A DNA stretch of 56,892 bases, from the IMG/VR virus record IMGVR_UViG_3300044979_000046, positions 1-56,892 of that record. One strand, given 5' to 3'. The stretch is from a virus. Below, one piece after another: positions 6,515-11,331 of the stretch. The first letter of the stretch is position 1, and the number at the start of each line of letters is the position of its first letter. Made by a program: the position numbers and the translations under genes. A model generated the notes under the pieces. That model saw nothing but the letters and a program-made list of their open reading frames with translations. It had not been told where the DNA came from and did not search any database.

Positions 6515-6538
6515 ATGGCAACCACTATAGTGTACTAG
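6515..6538 (+). CDS. Possible 7-codon leader peptide
   Basis: AAAGGAGGTG, the strongest SD in the neighbourhood, precedes ATG GCA ACC ACT ATA GTG TAC TAG. The peptide would be MATTIVY. The stop is followed by GGAGGA and the ATG of the next gene at 6553, so it may act as a translational leader. A long frame from GTG 6508 across this stretch is less likely because it would waste both SD sites. Confidence 0.35.
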   Translation: MATTIVY

Positions 6539-6552
6539 TGGAGGATGTTTCC

Positions 6553-7269
6553 ATGAAGCCTTATTTCTCGAAGCTGCTGACAGAGCAAGAACGCGCTAAT
6601 TCAAAAGCAAAGTCAGCGAAGTGGGGAAAGAGATTGAAGTATAATCCTGACTCCGATTATGAAGATGAACCAGTTCGTGCATCTTCTTCCCGCCATCAAC
6701 AACAACGATGGTCGAATGATGGTAACAAAAGCTTGACCGACTCGCTCGGTTCATTACACGGTTTTCTTCGTAAGAACATTGGTAAACCCTGGAATGAGGT
6801 TTACTCGCATCTCGCAAAGAACCTGGATCGTCGTAGCGTGAGTGGCCATCACGTTTGGACGCATATCTGGGATTTTGTTGAAAAAGATGCGCTCCTATAC
6901 ACGGATGGGGCTATCAGGACAGTACGAGGCTATACTCCTCACTGGTATTACGTTCATCCCCACACTGGAATTCTTTGCGATTCTAGAAATAATGGTTGGT
7001 TTAATGGAAGGCCGAAGAAAAAGAAAACCAACTATCATTTTGAAATTAAGTTGAATGATAGAACGTACTATGCGTTGATTGACGGTATTTGGTATCACAC
7101 TAAGAAATCGGTTATCAACGTCTATAGTACGGAACGTGGATGGCGTGACAAGTATTATGTCAGAACTACGCAAGAAGCCGTCTATTCCAATAAACGTCAA
7201 CTTGGAAAGAAAGAACTCAAAAAACTTGGTTTAAAATCGGGGCAGGCCCATATTGGGCCTGTCCTGTAA
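6553..7269 (+). CDS. Conserved protein of unknown function
   Basis: 238 residues from the ATG at 6553, which has GGAGGA upstream. Residues about 75-125 (HGFLRKNIGKPWNEVYSHLA...HHVWTHIWDFV) match from memory a domain found in uncharacterised proteins of environmental bacteria, including planctomycetes. The C-terminal half is rich in aromatic and basic residues (GYTPHWYYVHP, YHFEIKLNDRTYYALIDGIWY). Its tail codons form the left arm of a terminator hairpin. Function unknown; the resemblance is remembered, not searched. Confidence 0.65.
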   Translation: MKPYFSKLLTEQERANSKAKSAKWGKRLKYNPDSDYEDEPVRASSSRHQQQRWSNDGNKSLTDSLGSLHGFLRKNIGKPWNEVYSHLAKNLDRRSVSGHHVWTHIWDFVEKDALLYTDGAIRTVRGYTPHWYYVHPHTGILCDSRNNGWFNGRPKKKKTNYHFEIKLNDRTYYALIDGIWYHTKKSVINVYSTERGWRDKYYVRTTQEAVYSNKRQLGKKELKKLGLKSGQAHIGPVL

Positions 7270-7275
7270 TTTTTT
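7243..7275 (+). terminator. Terminator overlapping gene end
   Basis: CAGGCCCA pairs with TGGGCCTG with a three-base loop, followed eight bases later by a T run. It overlaps the last codons of the upstream gene. The spacing to the T run is a little long. Confidence 0.55.
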
Positions 7276-7277
7276 AG

Positions 7278-7306
7278 TGGACATCGATTTCGTTCGATGT
7301 TATAGT
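7278..7306 (+). promoter_or_regulatory. Sigma-70-like promoter
   Basis: TGGACA, 17 bases, TATAGT. The spacer begins TCG and lies in a small hairpin (ACATCGA...TTCGATGT). It shares the T-n-n-ACATC-n-G pattern with the promoters at 10635 and 17411. The predicted start point falls within a few bases of the ATG at 7316, so the message would have almost no leader. Confidence 0.6.
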
Positions 7307-7324
7307 TTCGCCATTATGACATAG

Positions 7325-7669
7325 ATTACTTCAGTTGACCGTTACGTTTATGTCTTTGTCAGACAGGATATACCCGCCGAGCATCAAGCAGTTCAATCTC
7401 TGCACGCTGTCTACCAGCTAGCTTCCAGCTACCGTCCCGATCCGGGCATTCCCAATATCATTTACATCGGCGTACCTCACCTTAAATCGTTGAGAAAGGT
7501 ACGCGACAAGCTTGTCGAGTGGAAGATTCCGCATTACGAATATACGGAACCCGACAATGACTTTGGTTTTACTTCAATAGCAACGATTCCATTGGAAGAA
7601 GAGTATCGTTTTATATTCCAAGATTATCGGCTATTGAAATTTGCGGGTGCTGAGAAATCAGTGGCTTAA
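7325..7669 (+). CDS. PTH2-like peptidyl-tRNA hydrolase, start unclear
   Basis: The frame from about 7334 encodes VDRYVYVFVRQDIPAEHQAVQSLHAVYQ..., then PNIIYIGVPHLKSLRKVRDKL and a C-terminal FRNYQ-like FQDYRLLKF, the pattern of phage PTH2-type peptidyl-tRNA hydrolases (about 110 residues). These recycle peptidyl-tRNA by cutting the ester bond. The frame has no ATG, GTG or TTG before the conserved core. The only upstream ATG (7316) is in frame but separated by an amber codon at codon 3 (ATG ACA TAG). Initiation at ATT 7325, stop-codon readthrough or a disabled gene are all possible. The last codons fold into a tRNA-like structure next to tRNA-Arg. Confidence 0.65.
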   Translation: MTSVDRYVYVFVRQDIPAEHQAVQSLHAVYQLASSYRPDPGIPNIIYIGVPHLKSLRKVRDKLVEWKIPHYEYTEPDNDFGFTSIATIPLEEEYRFIFQDYRLLKFAGAEKSVA

Positions 7670-7687
7670 ATGCCGACACCCGCACCA
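7643..7687 (+). ncRNA. Mini tRNA-like fold ending in ACCA
   Basis: A perfect 7 bp stem, GCGGGTG (7643-7649) with CACCCGC (7677-7683), encloses two small hairpins: CTGA-GAAA-TCAG and GGC-TTAAAT-GCC. The 3' strand is followed by A and an encoded CCA (7685-7687), one base before tRNA-Arg. The stop codon of the hydrolase gene lies in the second loop. It looks like a tRNA acceptor stem with two reduced arms; it could guide tRNA processing or be a degenerate tRNA. Confidence 0.45.
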
Positions 7688-7688
7688 T

Positions 7689-7763
7689 GCGCCCATAGCT
7701 CAATTTCAGAGCGTCCGATTCTAGACCGGAAGGTTGGAGGTGGGAGTCCTTCTGGGCGCACCA
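7689..7763 (+). tRNA. tRNA-Arg (UCU)
   Basis: 75 nt cloverleaf: acceptor GCGCCCA/TGGGCGC perfect, D stem GCTC/GAGC, anticodon loop TTCTAGA with anticodon TCT, variable loop AGGTT, T stem GGAGG/CCTTC, encoded CCA. The T loop TGGGAGT departs from the usual TTCGANT, and one anticodon-stem pair is mismatched (A-C). It decodes AGA, a codon often supplied by phage tRNAs. Confidence 0.85.
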
Positions 7764-7779
7764 ATTTCTAGGAGGAAAA

Positions 7780-7944
7780 ATGAAACCGTCGTTCATGAAA
7801 GAACTCATTAAAAGGGACAAGCTATACACAAAAATATTAAAAGCTTTAGAGCATCTCCCGCACCAGCAACAAATGATTATCCTGCTAGCAAATTTTTCCA
7901 CGGAAGATTTAAAAAAGTTTCTTCTGTTTCAGAAACGAGACTAA
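7780..7944 (+). CDS. Small helical protein, 54 residues
   Basis: ATG at 7780 directly after TAGGAGGAAAA. Highly basic and helical (KELIKRDKLYTKILKALEHL, then STEDLKKFLLFQKRD). Function unknown. It lies between tRNA-Arg and the promoter of the glycosyltransferase gene. Confidence 0.6.
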   Translation: MKPSFMKELIKRDKLYTKILKALEHLPHQQQMIILLANFSTEDLKKFLLFQKRD

Positions 7945-7960
7945 CGTGAAAAAATTTATT

Positions 7961-7988
7961 TTGCTTTCTCCGAAAAGCGCGATATGAT
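7961..7988 (+). promoter_or_regulatory. Sigma-70-like promoter
   Basis: TTGCTT, 16 bases, TATGAT, preceded by an A/T-rich stretch (AAAAAATTTATT) like an UP element. It lies just before the TTAAGGAGAGG site of the gene at 8017. Confidence 0.55.
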
Positions 7989-8016
7989 GATCGCACTTTT
8001 TAAGGAGAGGTGGTAG

Positions 8017-9360
8017 ATGATTGTTTTTTGTACGACTTGTAAAGGGAGAGCTGAACATATTGAACGAACGCTGCCAGAAAATATCGCGAACAACAAACTG
8101 CCAGATTCTAAATTTGTTTTGCTAAATTACAACAGCCCAGATCATCTTCTTGAGTTTATCGTCACGAAATGCAAGGATCATCTTAAAAGCGGTAAACTCG
8201 TCTTATACAATTACCCGGCTGAAGGTCCATTCCATGTTTCCCATGCAAAGAACATAGCCGCCCGTCTTGGCATCCGTGAAGGTGCCGACATTCTTGTTAC
8301 GCTTGACGCCGATAACTTTACTGGCCCGGACTTCGATAAGTTTGTGGCCAATCAATTTAAGGAACAAGGAATTTATCTGACACCGAACTACGAGCACATT
8401 CAAAGTTTACCGCACGGGCCGGAACGTCCTTTGCGTGGATTTGCCGGACGGCTTGCGGTACGCGCTCAAGAGTTCATCAAGGCTGGCGGATATAACGAAG
8501 TCTACGATACGTGGCGTGGCGAGGACATCGATTTTAATGCCCGTATGGGAAGAATGGGATATGTTCGCCGTTTCATTGACAATAAGTATCTTGGAACAAT
8601 TCCGCATAACGCCGCTATTCGATTCAAAGAATACCCCCATGCTAGACAATTCGAGGCACAGGGTTCGTGGCGTATCGCCGGTAATGAAACGTCTACCGTT
8701 GTGAATAACGGTCGATTTGGGCTAGGAACAGTTTTTAAGAACTTCGAGCGTCAGCCAATCAATTTAAACCCGATTGCTACACGAGTCTTTGGAATTGGAT
8801 TGCACAAGACAGCGACGACTTCGCTTCACAAAGCTTTTCAAATTCTTGGGTTTGATAGTTTACATTGGGGAAAAGGTGAAGCGCCAGCTATCTGGGAAGA
8901 GATGCACACCAAGGGAAGATCGATAACGGTTGACAGGTTTTATTCTTTGTGTGATCTTCCGATTCCATTACTTTACGAAAAACTTGACAAAGCGTATCCC
9001 GGTTCAAAGTTTATCTTGACAAAGCGTGATGAAACGAAGTGGTTAACCAGCGTAAAGAAACTTTGGGATTCTAACTTTAATCCCACTCGTCATCTTTGGG
9101 AGATTTACCCTTTTAGCCATAAAATTCATACCGCTCTGTATGGCCAACGTGATTTTGACCCGCTCGTCTTTCTGGAGCGGTATCGAAGGCACAACGCAGA
9201 AGTTATCGCGTACTTCAAAGATCGTCAAGGAGATTTACTAGTAATGGATATGGAAAAAGGCGCGGGATGGAAGGAACTTTGTACATTTCTTGAAATAAAA
9301 ATTCCGGGGGTGCCTTATCCAATCGAGTATGTAACCCGGCAGTTAGAACTGAGTTGTTAA
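8017..9360 (+). CDS. Glycosyltransferase-sulfotransferase fusion
   Basis: 447 residues. Residues 1-250 are a GT-A glycosyltransferase: N-terminal IVFCTTCKGR, metal-binding D-A-D at 97-99, G-G-Y-N-E at 158-161 and R-G-E-D-I-D-F near 168-173, the signature of galactosyltransferase-like enzymes. Residues 257-447 look like a sulfotransferase: G-L-H-K-T-A-T-T-S-L at 261-270 fits the PAPS-binding loop, and K-R-D near 340 fits the 3'-phosphate site. It would first transfer a sugar, then sulfate from PAPS, to an unknown acceptor. The cytosine methyltransferase starts 10 bases downstream, suggesting a DNA-modification role, though surface glycans or virion proteins are alternatives. The start is supported by AAGGAGAGG. 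Confidence 0.75.
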   Translation: MIVFCTTCKGRAEHIERTLPENIANNKLPDSKFVLLNYNSPDHLLEFIVTKCKDHLKSGKLVLYNYPAEGPFHVSHAKNIAARLGIREGADILVTLDADNFTGPDFDKFVANQFKEQGIYLTPNYEHIQSLPHGPERPLRGFAGRLAVRAQEFIKAGGYNEVYDTWRGEDIDFNARMGRMGYVRRFIDNKYLGTIPHNAAIRFKEYPHARQFEAQGSWRIAGNETSTVVNNGRFGLGTVFKNFERQPINLNPIATRVFGIGLHKTATTSLHKAFQILGFDSLHWGKGEAPAIWEEMHTKGRSITVDRFYSLCDLPIPLLYEKLDKAYPGSKFILTKRDETKWLTSVKKLWDSNFNPTRHLWEIYPFSHKIHTALYGQRDFDPLVFLERYRRHNAEVIAYFKDRQGDLLVMDMEKGAGWKELCTFLEIKIPGVPYPIEYVTRQLELSC

Positions 9361-9370
9361 AGGAGAGCAA

Positions 9371-10567
9371 ATGAGTCTAGATGCGTTAATTATCAATAGT
9401 TATGCTGGAAGCTTGGTTATTGGAGTAAAAGAATCAGGCATTCCAATCCGCGGTTCATTTGAAGACTGCGGTTACGGGATTGAATCCCAAAAGTTAAACT
9501 TCCCGAAGTTGAACTATGTAGACGCCCATCCATGGCCAAAGCAAGACCTTACGAACACAATCGTACTTGCTCATCCGCCGTGCGCTGCTTTCAGTAACCA
9601 AAACAACAATGTCGAACGTCGCGGAGAGAACACCGATGCTTTCAAGTGCCATAAAGACGTAATGGATTACAGCATGGGAAATCATTGCGCCGCGCTTGCC
9701 ATCGAGTCTGTTCCAGGTTGTTTGAAGGCGGCGGCTACTTACGCCAAGTATGCGCAGAAATATAAGTACACCCATTACTTTATTTATTTGAATGCCGCAA
9801 CCTTCGGGGTTCCGCAATGGCGTCCAAGAATATGGGTGATGTTCTTTCGCGATTTAGCGCGGCTCGTTGTTAATCATCGGCCTACTTATAAGACGGTAGG
9901 CGACATTATCCAACCGCCAGATGAAGTCGTGCCAAACAAGAAGATGCTTCATTTGGTGGAATATTTTGGAAAGAAGTTTGCTTCGAAAGGATTTGATTAC
10001 GAAGGTTGGCGGAAATATGAAAATGTTGGCGCTTTCGTTAATACTGTTAGCGAGTTTTCTAACGTGGAAAAAACTCGCGCTGCCGTGGATGCGATCACGG
10101 GGGTCAAAGGACTATTTGGGGTCAACCTGCCTCGTAAGCTTGATCTTAATTGGTTCAGCCCTGTTATCCTTGGCGGTTGTTTTTTCTTTGCTCATGATCG
10201 ACCGCTCACTCAAATAGAATATCAACGAATTATCGGCTTCCCTGATAGCTGGAAGTGGCCAGACAAGATGCAAAACAATTTCTTGACCTATCTTTCGAAG
10301 GGTGTCAGTCCGCCTATCGCGAAATGGATCGCGGAACAAATGGTCAAGAACGTCGAGCACAAAATCGATTTGAGCAACGCGAAGATTGGTGCAGTAGGAG
10401 AGATCATCGATATTCGGCCAAGTCGTCAAGCCGCAATTGAAGGAGTACGTCTCAGCAAACAAATTAAACTGCCACTCGATTATCAATCGAAGGGGCGGGA
10501 ACGTTTTGCGCTAACCCGAAAAGCACGCACTTTTGATGCGAGGCGTAACGCAGGGGTTTCAGCGTAG
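9371..10567 (+). CDS. DNA (cytosine-5) methyltransferase
   Basis: 398 residues. C5-methyltransferase motifs appear in order: P-P-C-A-A-F-S near residue 68 (motif IV, catalytic Cys present), E-S-V near 112 (motif VI, usually ENV), Q-W-R-P-R near 149 (motif VIII), R-P-L-T-Q-I-E...G-F-P-D-S near 275 (motif IX region) and K-G-V-S-P-P-I-A near 312 (motif X). Motif I is weak (YAGSLVIGVKESG), so cofactor binding may be atypical. It would methylate, or otherwise alkylate, C5 of cytosine in DNA. No partner restriction enzyme is adjacent. AAAGGAGAG precedes the ATG. It is the last gene before the RNA locus. Confidence 0.85.
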   Translation: MSLDALIINSYAGSLVIGVKESGIPIRGSFEDCGYGIESQKLNFPKLNYVDAHPWPKQDLTNTIVLAHPPCAAFSNQNNNVERRGENTDAFKCHKDVMDYSMGNHCAALAIESVPGCLKAAATYAKYAQKYKYTHYFIYLNAATFGVPQWRPRIWVMFFRDLARLVVNHRPTYKTVGDIIQPPDEVVPNKKMLHLVEYFGKKFASKGFDYEGWRKYENVGAFVNTVSEFSNVEKTRAAVDAITGVKGLFGVNLPRKLDLNWFSPVILGGCFFFAHDRPLTQIEYQRIIGFPDSWKWPDKMQNNFLTYLSKGVSPPIAKWIAEQMVKNVEHKIDLSNAKIGAVGEIIDIRPSRQAAIEGVRLSKQIKLPLDYQSKGRERFALTRKARTFDARRNAGVSA

Positions 10568-10570
10568 AAC

Positions 10571-10618
10571 TCCATTCCACCGCCGAGCGTTCTCTCCTTC
10601 GTTTCGGCGGTGAATGGA
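10571..10618 (+). promoter_or_regulatory. Hairpin with anti-Shine-Dalgarno loop
   Basis: TCCATTCcACCGCCGA (10571-10586) pairs with TCGGCGGTGAATGGA (10604-10618), 15 bp with one bulged C. The 17-base loop contains TTCTCTCCTT (10590-10599), the exact complement of AAGGAGAGAA, the extended SD used by many genes here. No T run follows, so it is not a standard intrinsic terminator. It could end the upstream message or act as a regulatory RNA. Confidence 0.6.
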
Positions 10619-10634
10619 TGTTAAAAAATATTTA

Positions 10635-10663
10635 TTTACATCCGGTACGCGGTGTGCTATTAT
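10635..10663 (+). promoter_or_regulatory. Sigma-70-like promoter of the RNA locus
   Basis: TTTACA, 17 bases, TATTAT. Spacer sequence TCCGG...GGTGTGC closely matches the promoter at 17411. It is well placed to drive the noncoding RNA region 10670-11312 and, by read-through, the Ro60 gene. Confidence 0.75.
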
Positions 10664-10717
10664 TCTTTTCACCGTTAAAAAACGGTAGTTAAAAAGTTCA
10701 TTGACAAAATTTTAAAG

Positions 10718-10783
10718 TTTGTGCGTTGGCACCTACGGCAAAGAGGCGCTCCAGTATGGAGTGTAAAGTTGCTGGCGCACAAA
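10718..10783 (+). ncRNA. Structured domain closed by 8 bp stem
   Basis: TTTGTGCG (10718-10725) pairs with CGCACAAA (10776-10783). Inside is a CTCC-AGTAT-GGAG hairpin. It lacks the UACUG/GACUU signature of the four modules and may be a leader domain of the same RNA. Confidence 0.5.
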
Positions 10784-10789
10784 GAAGTT

Positions 10790-10913
10790 CCCTGGTACTG
10801 AGAAGCTTACACGTTGACATAGCTCAATTGGTAGAGCGATTGCCTTCCAAGCAATAGGTTGATGGATCGTATCCATCTGTCTACAACAGAATACAGCTTA
10901 GCGACTTCCAGGG
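10790..10913 (+). ncRNA. Y-RNA-like module 1 holding a tRNA-Gly fold
   Basis: P1 CCCTGG (10790-10795)/CCAGGG (10908-10913); UACUG 10796-10800; P2 AAGCT (10803-10807)/AGCTT (10895-10899); UACAC; GACUU 10903-10907. Both helices are perfect. The insert at the distal end is the complete tRNA-Gly-like cloverleaf 10813-10885, the position occupied by the tRNA-like domain in YrlA RNAs. Confidence 0.7.
10813..10885 (+). tRNA. tRNA-Gly (UCC) or tRNA-like domain
   Basis: 73 nt cloverleaf: acceptor GTTGACA/TGTCTAC with one T-T mismatch, D arm GCTC-AATTGGTA-GAGC, anticodon loop CTTCCAA (anticodon TCC), variable loop AGGTT, T stem GATGG/CCATC. No CCA is encoded (3' end A-ACA). The T loop is ATCGTAT, with positions 54 and 58 swapped (A54, U58) relative to the normal T54-A58 pair. 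It may be a tRNA mimic rather than a translating tRNA, since it is embedded in Y-like module 1. Confidence 0.6.
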
Positions 10914-10920
10914 TACTAAC

Positions 10921-11029
10921 GGGGGGTCTGAAAAACCCATCGCGACTTCCAGACAACTGGTACTGTTATGGATACATGGTGATATACCGCCTTGAAAACG
11001 GTTAAGTGGTTCGAATCCACAACCCCCCC
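10921..11029 (+). ncRNA. tRNA-Ser-like fold with module 2 as D arm
   Basis: Acceptor GGGGGGT (10921-10927)/ACCCCCC (11022-11028) perfect; anticodon arm ACCGC-CTTGAAA-ACGGT (10986-11002, anticodon TGA, one mismatch); T arm GTGG-TTCGAAT-CCAC (11006-11020) with a canonical T loop. The D arm is replaced by module 2: P2 CCAT (10937-10940)/ATGG (10968-10971), GACUU 10944-10948, P1 CCAG-ACAA-CTGG (10949-10960), UACUG 10961-10965. Here P1 is closed by a tetraloop, so the module is circularly permuted relative to modules 1, 3 and 4. No long Ser variable arm, and the 3' end reads CGCC, so aminoacylation is doubtful. Confidence 0.6.
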
Positions 11030-11040
11030 GCCTTAAGCTT

Positions 11041-11104
11041 GCTTGGTACTGAGTGGCTTACATGATACTGCGAATATCAGAAGGTGGCCAATCGACTTCC
11101 AAGC
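11041..11104 (+). ncRNA. Y-RNA-like module 3, compact
   Basis: P1 GCTTGG (11041-11046)/CCAAGC (11099-11104); UACUG 11047-11051; P2 TGGCT (11054-11058)/GGCCA (11086-11090, one G-U); UACAUG; GACUU 11094-11098. The insert is only a 5 bp, 7-base-loop hairpin (TGATA-CTGCGAA-TATCA, 11063-11079) shaped like an anticodon arm with anticodon GCG. This may be the minimal Y RNA of the locus. Confidence 0.65.
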
Positions 11105-11112
11105 ATAAAGTT

Positions 11113-11263
11113 TGACTGATACTGCGTAGCTTACATGTTTACTGGAGCTTTAGGTCGGAGGTTCGAATCCTTCATCCCTCACCAATAACTTTGATGGAGG
11201 GATTAGCTCAGCTGGTTAAAGCGAAAGCATAAAACAAAGTTAAAGCTGAGCTACTTTCAGTCA
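11113..11263 (+). ncRNA. YrlA-like RNA: module 4 with permuted tRNA
   Basis: P1 TGACTGA (11113-11119)/TCAGTCA (11257-11263), 7 bp; UACUG 11120-11124; P2 TAGCT (11127-11131... TAGCU)/AGCTG (11244-11248); UACAUG 11132-11137; UACUU strand 11252-11256. The insert is a circularly permuted tRNA domain (11147-11228) whose anticodon stem joins the module. This is the architecture described for bacterial YrlA RNAs, which combine a Ro60-binding stem with a tRNA mimic. Confidence 0.75.
11147..11228 (+). ncRNA. Circularly permuted tRNA-like domain
   Basis: 3' half first: GCTTT (11147-11151), variable AGGTC, T arm GGAGG-TTCGAAT-CCTTC, acceptor ATCCCTC (11174-11180), encoded ACCA. After a 12-base linker the 5' half follows: acceptor GAGGGAT (11197-11203), TA, D arm beginning GCTCAGCTGGTT, then AAAGC (11224-11228), which pairs with GCTTT. 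All four stems form, with a canonical T loop. There is no contiguous anticodon loop; the two halves are open there and connect to module 4. Confidence 0.8.
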
Positions 11264-11270
11264 ATTCAAA

Positions 11271-11312
11271 AAGTCTGACAACATTAAAAATTGATGTTGT
11301 CAGACTTTTTTT
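11271..11312 (+). terminator. Strong intrinsic terminator of the RNA locus
   Basis: AAGTCTGACAACAT (11271-11284) pairs perfectly with ATGTTGTCAGACTT (11294-11307), followed by a T run. It ends the noncoding RNA; the Ro60 gene ribosome binding site lies just after. Confidence 0.9.
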
Positions 11313-11331
11313 GTGTCAAAAGGAGAGAAAT

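Larger units (their letters stand above)
10670..11265 (+). ncRNA. Multi-module Y-RNA-like noncoding RNA locus
   Basis: About 600 bases without a credible gene, between the promoter at 10635 and the terminator at 11271-11312, immediately upstream of a Ro60 homologue. Four copies of one module occur: helix P1, internal loop strand UACUGNN, helix P2, UACAYG, then a variable insert, then the P2 partner, an NNCGACUU-like strand (U-ACUU in copy 4) and the P1 partner. P1 and P2 sequences differ between copies but stay complementary, so the structure is conserved. The ACUU next to P1 resembles the 3' strand of the Ro60-binding stem of vertebrate Y RNAs as I remember them. Inserts are tRNA-like. I infer Y/YrlA-type RNAs bound by the Ro60 protein encoded next door. 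Confidence 0.75.

Noticed and set aside
7316-7324. Amber recoding of the phage
   Set aside because: Many other genes end with TAG (for example at 1793, 5154, 14165, 15968), so TAG is a normal stop here.
10670-11265. Group I or II self-splicing intron or hammerhead-type ribozyme
   Set aside because: The modules lack group I core elements and hammerhead CUGANGA...GAAA, and Ro60 next door gives a simpler explanation.
11311-11331. GTG 11311 as the Ro60 gene start
   Set aside because: It lies in the terminator T run with no SD; ATG 11332 has AAAAGGAGAG.
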